A stretch of 64,000 bases of DNA from Candidatus Iainarchaeum sp. Lineage in GTDB: Archaea > Iainarchaeota > Iainarchaeia > Iainarchaeales > UBA10219. The notes below the pieces were generated by a model. It was not told the DNA's origin. It was given only the letters and a program-made list of their open reading frames with translations, and searched no databases. The stretch's first letter is position 1; every line of letters begins with the position of its first letter. This document shows, piece after piece, positions 59,032 to 64,000 of the stretch. The stretch lies in assembly GCA_018304425.1 (NCBI GenBank), contig JAGVWE010000003.1:138413-202412 (forward strand), written 5' to 3'. The position numbers and the translations under genes were made by a program.

Positions 59032-60029
59032 GCCGCGAATTCGTCGTCGCGCACGTGGTGCCCACCGGCCTCCGCGCCAGCGTGGGCGGCTATGTGGGGG
59101 ACGCAACGCCCCCGACCAATAAGATGGCCGAGGTGTGCGACAAGGTCATCGTGCACCCGAACGTGGTCAACGGGGTCATGCTGAACTGCGCCAAGGAAAA
59201 CGTGCTCTACGTCGAGGGCTATCACCTGGACCGCTTCTTCCTCGGCGAAACCGCGTTACGCGAAGTCAAGCAAAACCGAATCGGCGTGGTGCTTGACCAC
59301 GTCGACGAAAGGCACTATAACTTCGGCGTCAACCAGGTGAACGCCGTCAAGGCCAACAAGGGCATCAAAGTTACCGGCATCGTGCGCACGCGCGAGAAAA
59401 TCAAGGACAGCGTTTTCAGGAGCAAGACAGGGGCCTACATCGGGAAAATCGGGAACCCCGAGGTAATCTTCGAGGCCTGCCATGCCCTGCTGGCCGAGGG
59501 CGCGGACGCGCTCTGCCTTTCCGCGAAAATCAACGTCTCGCACAAAATCATGGCCGAATATTTTCGTGGCAGGATACCGAACCCCTATGGGGGATTGGAG
59601 GCCATACTCTCGCACGCGGTGTCGAAAAAGTTTGGGGTGGCCTGCGCGCACGCGCCCCTGCAACTCTACTCCCAGCGATTGCATGACTTTGGCATCGTGG
59701 ACTGGAGGGGCGCGGCCGAAGTAGTTAGTACGGCCTACCTTGGATGCGTCTTGCAGGGCCTGGACAGGGCACCAAGGCCGGTGCCGGTGAAGCGGGCCAA
59801 GCCAAGCGATTGGCGGATTGGAGACCTGGCCGCCCTGGTGTGCCCACACAATGCCTTGGGCGGCATCCCCATGCTGGCCTGTGAGGAACGCGGCATCCCT
59901 GTCCTCGCCGTCAAGGAAAACAGCACGATTTTGCGGGTGACAAAGGAACGGCTTGGCTTGAAGAACGTGGTCAAGGTCAAGTCGTATGATGAGACCGTAA
60001 AACTGTTGAAGAAGATGCGGCGGCGCTGA
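59028..60029 (+). CDS. DUF3326 family protein
   Basis: 333 residues. VAHVVPTGLRASVGGYVGDA with NKMAEVCDKVIVHPNVVNGV and ALCLSAKINVSHKIMAEYFR match the DUF3326 family, whose function is not known to me. The C-terminal half has VCPHNALGGIPMLACEERGI and VLAVKENSTILRVT, typical of an enzyme-like alpha/beta fold. It overlaps the small ORF upstream by 4 nt and probably works with it. Confidence 0.75.
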   Translation: MSREFVVAHVVPTGLRASVGGYVGDATPPTNKMAEVCDKVIVHPNVVNGVMLNCAKENVLYVEGYHLDRFFLGETALREVKQNRIGVVLDHVDERHYNFGVNQVNAVKANKGIKVTGIVRTREKIKDSVFRSKTGAYIGKIGNPEVIFEACHALLAEGADALCLSAKINVSHKIMAEYFRGRIPNPYGGLEAILSHAVSKKFGVACAHAPLQLYSQRLHDFGIVDWRGAAEVVSTAYLGCVLQGLDRAPRPVPVKRAKPSDWRIGDLAALVCPHNALGGIPMLACEERGIPVLAVKENSTILRVTKERLGLKNVVKVKSYDETVKLLKKMRRR

Positions 60030-60098
60030 GCCGGAACGCAAAAATCGTGCCACTCCAGCCTGTTGCTTTTTAACAGTATTTCATTTTGCTTATTGGTG

Positions 60099-61262
60099 AT
60101 GAAGTTTTTGAAATGGGCTGCTAAACAGTTTTCTGATTTTTTGGATGGCGTGGTTTTCGAAGTATTGTCGTTTTTTTACCGTGAACGGGCCAGTGTCGTC
60201 ATTCCGGCCTTCAACGAACAGAAAACGGTTAGAAACGTCGCACAGGCGGCGCTGAAGTCGCGTTTTGTGGGCGAAGTCATCGTCGTGGATGACGGCAGCA
60301 CGGACAAAACCGTCGAAGTGGCCGGGAAACTGGGCCGAACCAGGGTGGTTTTGCACAAGCGAAACCTGGGAAAGGGCCTGGCCATAAAAACAGGCATCAA
60401 ACACGCGGCAAACGATGTCGTGCTCTTTTTGGATGCCGACCTGCAAAACATGACCCCGCATAAAATTGACAACCTCTTGTGGCCCTTGATTAGCGGGGAA
60501 GCCGATTTCGTGAAGGCCGGTTTTTCCCTTAAACGCGGGCGCGTCACCGAAATCGCCGTAAAACCGATGATGAAAATACTGTTCCCCGAACACGATTTCA
60601 GTCAGCCCATTTCAGGGCAATTCGGGGCAAGGAAAAACTTCCTGACAAAAATAAAGGTCATCGACCGGTGGGGCATTGACATCGGCATTTTCCTGGACGC
60701 AATAAAAAACAGGTTGCGCGTGGTGGAAGTGGACATCGGCGAAATAGTGCATAAGGCGCGCAGCACCGAAGAAAAAGCCGAAATGTCCAGACAGGTCATG
60801 GAAGTGATGCTGTCCAAGGCGGGGTTGTTTGCCGAACGCTTCCCGAACGTGGTTTTCTCCGAGCATGCCCTGTTCTCCGGCGACTCGGTCAAGGACCCCA
60901 TTGCATCTGCCGTGATTCAGCGCCTTAAAAAACGCCGGTTCAACCTGTTCCTGCTTTGCTATGGTTCCGCGGAAAACGCCAGGGAAAAAGCCAGGCAATT
61001 GCAGATAGGAAAATACTTGGTTGCCGGAAAGAACGGGCCGCTGGAACTCCTGAGGGACTTTAAAAAAGCGCTGAAAAAGAATCACGTGAAGCCCGCAGAA
61101 ACGGCCTTCATTGGTTCGAAAACGTTTGAAGCCACCTTATTCGGCACGGTGGGCATGGGAATCGCCTTCTCCAAGCAAAAAGAGGTCTGCCTGAAGGCAG
61201 ACCGGACCATTAAGTCGCTCCCCGAAATACTGTTGCTGGAAGAATGGACTGCGCCGGCCTAA
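60099..61262 (+). CDS. GT2 glycosyltransferase fused to a degenerate HAD-like domain
   Basis: 387 residues from ATG 60099, about 27 nt after the TATA CTTTTTAACAG (60066-60076). Residues about 30-230 are a GT2 domain: ASVVIPAFNEQKTVRNVAQA, VVDDGSTDKT at 62-71 and the metal-binding LFLDADLQNM at 109-118. Residues about 285-387 resemble a HAD phosphatase, but the first catalytic Asp and the late GD motif are lost (RFNLFLLCYGSAEN, then TAFIGSKTFEATLFGTVGMG). A sugar-phosphate synthase with a regulatory HAD domain is the guess. Base composition is a little lower in GC than its neighbours. Confidence 0.65.
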   Translation: MKFLKWAAKQFSDFLDGVVFEVLSFFYRERASVVIPAFNEQKTVRNVAQAALKSRFVGEVIVVDDGSTDKTVEVAGKLGRTRVVLHKRNLGKGLAIKTGIKHAANDVVLFLDADLQNMTPHKIDNLLWPLISGEADFVKAGFSLKRGRVTEIAVKPMMKILFPEHDFSQPISGQFGARKNFLTKIKVIDRWGIDIGIFLDAIKNRLRVVEVDIGEIVHKARSTEEKAEMSRQVMEVMLSKAGLFAERFPNVVFSEHALFSGDSVKDPIASAVIQRLKKRRFNLFLLCYGSAENAREKARQLQIGKYLVAGKNGPLELLRDFKKALKKNHVKPAETAFIGSKTFEATLFGTVGMGIAFSKQKEVCLKADRTIKSLPEILLLEEWTAPA

Positions 61263-61320
61263 GCCCCCCCCAGGCAAGGAAGGCCAATGGTATTTTATTT
61301 GTTTTAACTCTACTAAGTTC

Positions 61321-62328
61321 ATGAACCCGCTGGACCTTGCCTCGTTTGCTTTTGGCTTGGCCGTCCTGTTAAAGGGCTCAGACTTATTCGTGGAATCGGC
61401 TTCCCGCTTGGCGCGGTTCCTCCGCATGCCCCCCCTGGTTATTGGGTTAACCATTGTCGCCATCGGAACCTCGTTGCCCGAACTGGCCACCTCCGTGGTT
61501 GCCTCCCTCCAGAACAGCCCGTCCATCGCGGTCGGCAACGTCATCGGCTCGAACATCGCGAACATTTTACTCATCCTTGGTGTCAGTGGCCTGCTCTTCA
61601 ACGGCGTGAACGCCCAAAAAAAGGTTTTCCAAAAGGACTGCTTCATCATGTTCGCGGTAACGGTTTTGTTTTATATTTCGATGATGGATGGCATACTCTC
61701 GCCGAGGCAGGGGCTGTTCTTCCTCCTCCTCTTTTTTCTTTACACGCTCATCAGGCTGAAAATGAGGTTCGAGTTCAGGAAGCTGTTCGACTTCCGGACT
61801 TACCTGCACGCGGCCTACCATTTTAATCACCGGGGGCACCACTTTCAAACAAAACTGGTGCTGGACCGAAAGCTGGCGTCCAGCTGCTTCCGACAATTTT
61901 CCCTGCTTGTCATTGGCTTGGCGGGCGTAACGTATGGCGCCCAACTGCTGGTGGATGCAGCCAAAGGCATTGCCCTGGCGCTTGGAGTAAGCGCGGAAAT
62001 AATCGCGGTTACCGTCATTGCAGTTGGAACGTCCCTGCCGGAAGCCAGCGTATCCATCACGGCAATAAGGAAGAAACTGCCTGAAATCGCATTGGGAAAC
62101 ATCATCGGCTCGAACATCGCGAACATTTTGCTTATCCTTGGAACCTCGGCACTGATTGCGCCCCTCGCCGTTGAGTTTGCCAGGATCCAGACCCAACTGG
62201 TGTTCATGCTTGTTGCCGCCGCGCTCCTCACCCTGACCGTGAGCGCAGGCGAAAAAATTTCAAGAAACGACGCCATTGTTTTCCTGCTGGTCTTCGCCTT
62301 GTTCCTGGCCAGCCTGGGCTCCGCCTGA
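61321..62328 (+). CDS. Sodium/calcium exchanger (CaCA family)
   Basis: 335 residues with about ten TM helices. The two alpha repeats are clear: GTSLPELATSVVASLQNSPS with AVGNVIGSNIANILLILGVS, and GTSLPEASVSITAIRKKLPE with ALGNIIGSNIANILLILGTS. They hold the ion-binding Glu and Asn residues. It exports Ca2+ in exchange for Na+ (or H+). A TATA-like TATTTTATTTG (61288-61298) about 25-30 nt upstream makes ATG 61321 leaderless. Confidence 0.93.
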   Translation: MNPLDLASFAFGLAVLLKGSDLFVESASRLARFLRMPPLVIGLTIVAIGTSLPELATSVVASLQNSPSIAVGNVIGSNIANILLILGVSGLLFNGVNAQKKVFQKDCFIMFAVTVLFYISMMDGILSPRQGLFFLLLFFLYTLIRLKMRFEFRKLFDFRTYLHAAYHFNHRGHHFQTKLVLDRKLASSCFRQFSLLVIGLAGVTYGAQLLVDAAKGIALALGVSAEIIAVTVIAVGTSLPEASVSITAIRKKLPEIALGNIIGSNIANILLILGTSALIAPLAVEFARIQTQLVFMLVAAALLTLTVSAGEKISRNDAIVFLLVFALFLASLGSA

Positions 62329-62343
62329 AGGGGAAAAATTGCC

Positions 62344-62385
62344 CCACAGAAAGTAATAAATAGGGGAAAACCCCTTTTTCTGTGG
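62344..62385 (+). promoter_or_regulatory. Nested hairpin before 62393 (terminator or operator)
   Basis: Outer arms CCACAGAAA (62344-62352) and TTTCTGTGG (62377-62385) are perfect; inside lies AGGGG-AAAA-CCCCT (62362-62375) followed by TTTT. The TATA-like GTAATAAATAG (62353-62363) is in the 5' loop. It could terminate the exchanger transcript, act as operator for the next gene, or both. Confidence 0.45.
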
Positions 62386-62392
62386 AAATCCG

Positions 62393-63385
62393 GTGAAAGG
62401 TTTTGCTGTGCAGGAATTAACCGCGTTGGTCTTAATTTCCTTGGTTTTTTTAGCGGGCTGTCCACAGGCAGGAACGCCCCAGCAAACCCCGCAGACGCCG
62501 ACAGAGCCTTCCAGTGACTCCCAGCCAACGACGGGAACCGAACCCGCTACGCCGACCCCACCCGCCGCTTTGCGGGAAAACGATGGCAGCAGCGGAGGGG
62601 ACGCGCCCGACCGGTTCCAGGACGGCCTGGTGGAATTGGCGGCCGGCGAATACACGGAGAACGCGATTGCGAAACCCGGAGACCTCGACTTCTACAAGTT
62701 CACGGTGGGAGCAGGGGACTGGTTCAAGGCAACGGTTACCCCGACTTCAGAGTTGGACGCCCAAATCCTGATTTACGGCGAAGGCGGAAAAGAATCCACG
62801 TGGGACTACACATATTATTGGGTTGGAAACACGGAAGGCGATTCCACCTTCAAAATCAATTCCGCCGCGGCGGGAAAAGAAGAGGGCTTCTGGAGCCAGA
62901 TGAGCTCGGAAGAAAAAACCTACACGTATTATTTTAGCGTGGGCCCGGCCGAAGGAGGGGGCACGGGGAACTACACCATCCAGCTCGAAGTGCGGCCGCA
63001 GGACGACGCGGGCACGGGAAAAGACGCCGGGGAAACCCCGGCCAAGGCCCTGGCCATTGGCCCAGGAACCGAGCACCGGGCACTGCTCAACTGGAACGAC
63101 AAAGTCGACTGCTTCAAGCTTTCAACCGGGGGCAACGCGACCGTGACGATAAGCCCGGAAACGGACTTGGACGTTTCCCTCACCCTCCACGACCACGGGG
63201 GAAAGGACGCGACCTGGGACCTCACCTACTACAAGAAAACCAACAAGGACAAGGCAGGCTTCTCCATCGACGACGCCTCCGCGGGCATCCCCGAAAGCGT
63301 GACCTGGGAGACGACCGGAAGCATGCAATTCGTTTGCGTGAAAAAGAAGGGCGGCCAAGGGAATTACACGGTCGAATATTCCTGA
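62393..63385 (+). CDS. Lipoprotein with two PPC-like domains
   Basis: 330 residues from GTG 62393. The lipobox is FLAGC (Cys23), then a Thr/Pro-rich linker to about residue 75. Two related beta domains follow, at about 80-200 and 205-330: AIAKPGDLDFYKFTVGAGDW with DAQILIYGEGG, and ALLNWNDKVDCFKLSTGGNA with DVSLTLHDHGGKDATWDLTY. These fit pre-peptidase C-terminal (PPC-like) domains, often found on secreted enzymes as binding modules, but no catalytic domain is attached. Probably surface-bound; role unknown. Confidence 0.7.
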   Translation: MKGFAVQELTALVLISLVFLAGCPQAGTPQQTPQTPTEPSSDSQPTTGTEPATPTPPAALRENDGSSGGDAPDRFQDGLVELAAGEYTENAIAKPGDLDFYKFTVGAGDWFKATVTPTSELDAQILIYGEGGKESTWDYTYYWVGNTEGDSTFKINSAAAGKEEGFWSQMSSEEKTYTYYFSVGPAEGGGTGNYTIQLEVRPQDDAGTGKDAGETPAKALAIGPGTEHRALLNWNDKVDCFKLSTGGNATVTISPETDLDVSLTLHDHGGKDATWDLTYYKKTNKDKAGFSIDDASAGIPESVTWETTGSMQFVCVKKKGGQGNYTVEYS

Positions 63386-63478
63386 TTGACTCAAATCCCC
63401 GGAGGGTTGCGGCTAAAGCGACCCCCAAGCGGCCGGTTTAAAGCACTTCGCCAGGAAAATTTGTAGGACAAGGTACTA

Positions 63479-64000
63479 ATGACATTCAAGGAATTGAACC
63501 TGTTGGAACCGCTGCAACGGGCGTTGGACAAGGAAGGCTACACCGAGCCCACGCCCATCCAAGCCAAGGCCATCCCGCCCTTACTGCAGGGCCGCGACCT
63601 GATAGGCATCGCCCAGACCGGCACCGGCAAGACCGCGGCCTTCGTGCTGCCCATCCTCCAACGGATGTCACTCGACCGCAAGCAAACCCAGCCCGGGGCC
63701 CCACGCGTGCTAGTACTCGCCCCCACCCGGGAACTGGCCAGCCAAATAAACGAAAGCTTTTCCGCGTACGGGAGGTTCATGCCCTTCCGGCACACCGCCA
63801 TCTTCGGGGGCGTTGGACAATTTCCCCAGACCCGGGCCCTAGCGCACGGCGTCGACATCCTCGTTGCAACACCCGGAAGGCTCATGGACCTCATGCAGCA
63901 AGGCTACGTAAAATTGCGCGCCGTGGATTTCTTCGTCCTGGACGAGGCCGACCGCATGCTGGACATGGGCTTCATCCACGACGTCCGCAAAATCGTGGCC
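63479..64000 (+). CDS. DEAD-box RNA helicase, partial (3' end outside window)
   Basis: 174 visible residues. The Q motif is [18 protein letters not shown] (about 19-36), Walker A is [11 protein letters not shown], motif Ia is [13 protein letters not shown], motif Ib is [13 protein letters not shown], and motif II is [15 protein letters not shown]. This is the RhlE-like DEAD-box order. AAGGTA before the ATG is a possible ribosome binding site, and a TATA GGTTTAAAGC (63434-63443) lies upstream. It should unwind structured RNA with ATP. Confidence 0.9.
   Translation, partial: MTFKELNLLEPLQRALDKEGYTEPTPIQAKAIPPLLQGRDLIGIAQTGTGKTAAFVLPILQRMSLDRKQTQPGAPRVLVLAPTRELASQINESFSAYGRFMPFRHTAIFGGVGQFPQTRALAHGVDILVATPGRLMDLMQQGYVKLRAVDFFVLDEADRMLDMGFIHDVRKIVA

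Overview
The window is archaeal and GC-rich. Diagnostic genes are a group II chaperonin (thermosome), prefoldin alpha, Alba, a histone-fold protein, Sec61 beta, a HerA-type ATPase, deoxyhypusine synthase, an RPA-type OB-fold protein, a geranylgeranyl reductase for isoprenoid lipids and an archaeal Ser/Thr kinase. Most genes have a TATA box 24-30 nt before the start codon, so many mRNAs look leaderless; a minority have a GGAGG-like ribosome binding site. Compact spacing, many secreted orphan proteins and many Arg-rich orphans suggest a DPANN-type archaeon, with Diapherotrites as my best guess. The lineage is inference; no rRNA gene is present to confirm it.

Layout. 1-14 kb: lipoproteins, histone-fold protein, winged-helix regulators, kinase, putative metallopeptidase, thermosome, a MacB-like ABC exporter with a CARDB-type partner (frameshifted here) and a divergent membrane-bound regulator, secreted Cys-rich proteins and an RPA-like gene. 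14-25 kb: tRNA-Ile(UAU) directly upstream of ileS, ATP-grasp protein, sec61 beta plus deoxyhypusine synthase, two single-TM proteins with a GATase/Rossmann-like domain, Alba, a zinc-ribbon/KH protein and an autoregulated winged-helix gene. 25-36 kb: prefoldin and HerA ATPase from a shared promoter, membrane protein and GT-C glycosyltransferase, SppA with a DUF4350-like protein, tRNA-Val with a hairpin array, a His-rich nickel/cobalt-type transporter, a metal-rich beta-propeller lipoprotein, and two copies of an unrecognised structured RNA. 36-46 kb: hairpin array and tRNA-Leu, HicB, XTP pyrophosphatase, MscS channel, Na+/H+ antiporter, Fur plus acetolactate synthase, geranylgeranyl reductase, MIP18 protein. 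43-52 kb: three large Cys-rich surface proteins sharing a C-terminal module. 51-64 kb: a second deoxyhypusine synthase-like gene, MutY, a toxin-antitoxin island with a truncated toxin, a TSP1-repeat lipoprotein, DUF3326, a GT2-HAD fusion, a Na+/Ca2+ exchanger, a PPC-domain lipoprotein and the start of a DEAD-box helicase.

The best candidate for something undescribed is the pair of about 84-nt RNAs at 33547-33629 and 35132-35215. Their loops are conserved, their stems show compensatory changes, and each has a TATA-like element about 25-30 nt upstream; one lies in the leader of a metal-rich lipoprotein gene. Other strong signals are the tRNA-Ile(UAU)/ileS pairing, divergent gene pairs that appear to share a single TATA element, tRNA-linked arrays of perfect hairpins, the histone-fold protein with a coiled-coil tail, and the shared Cys-rich surface module.
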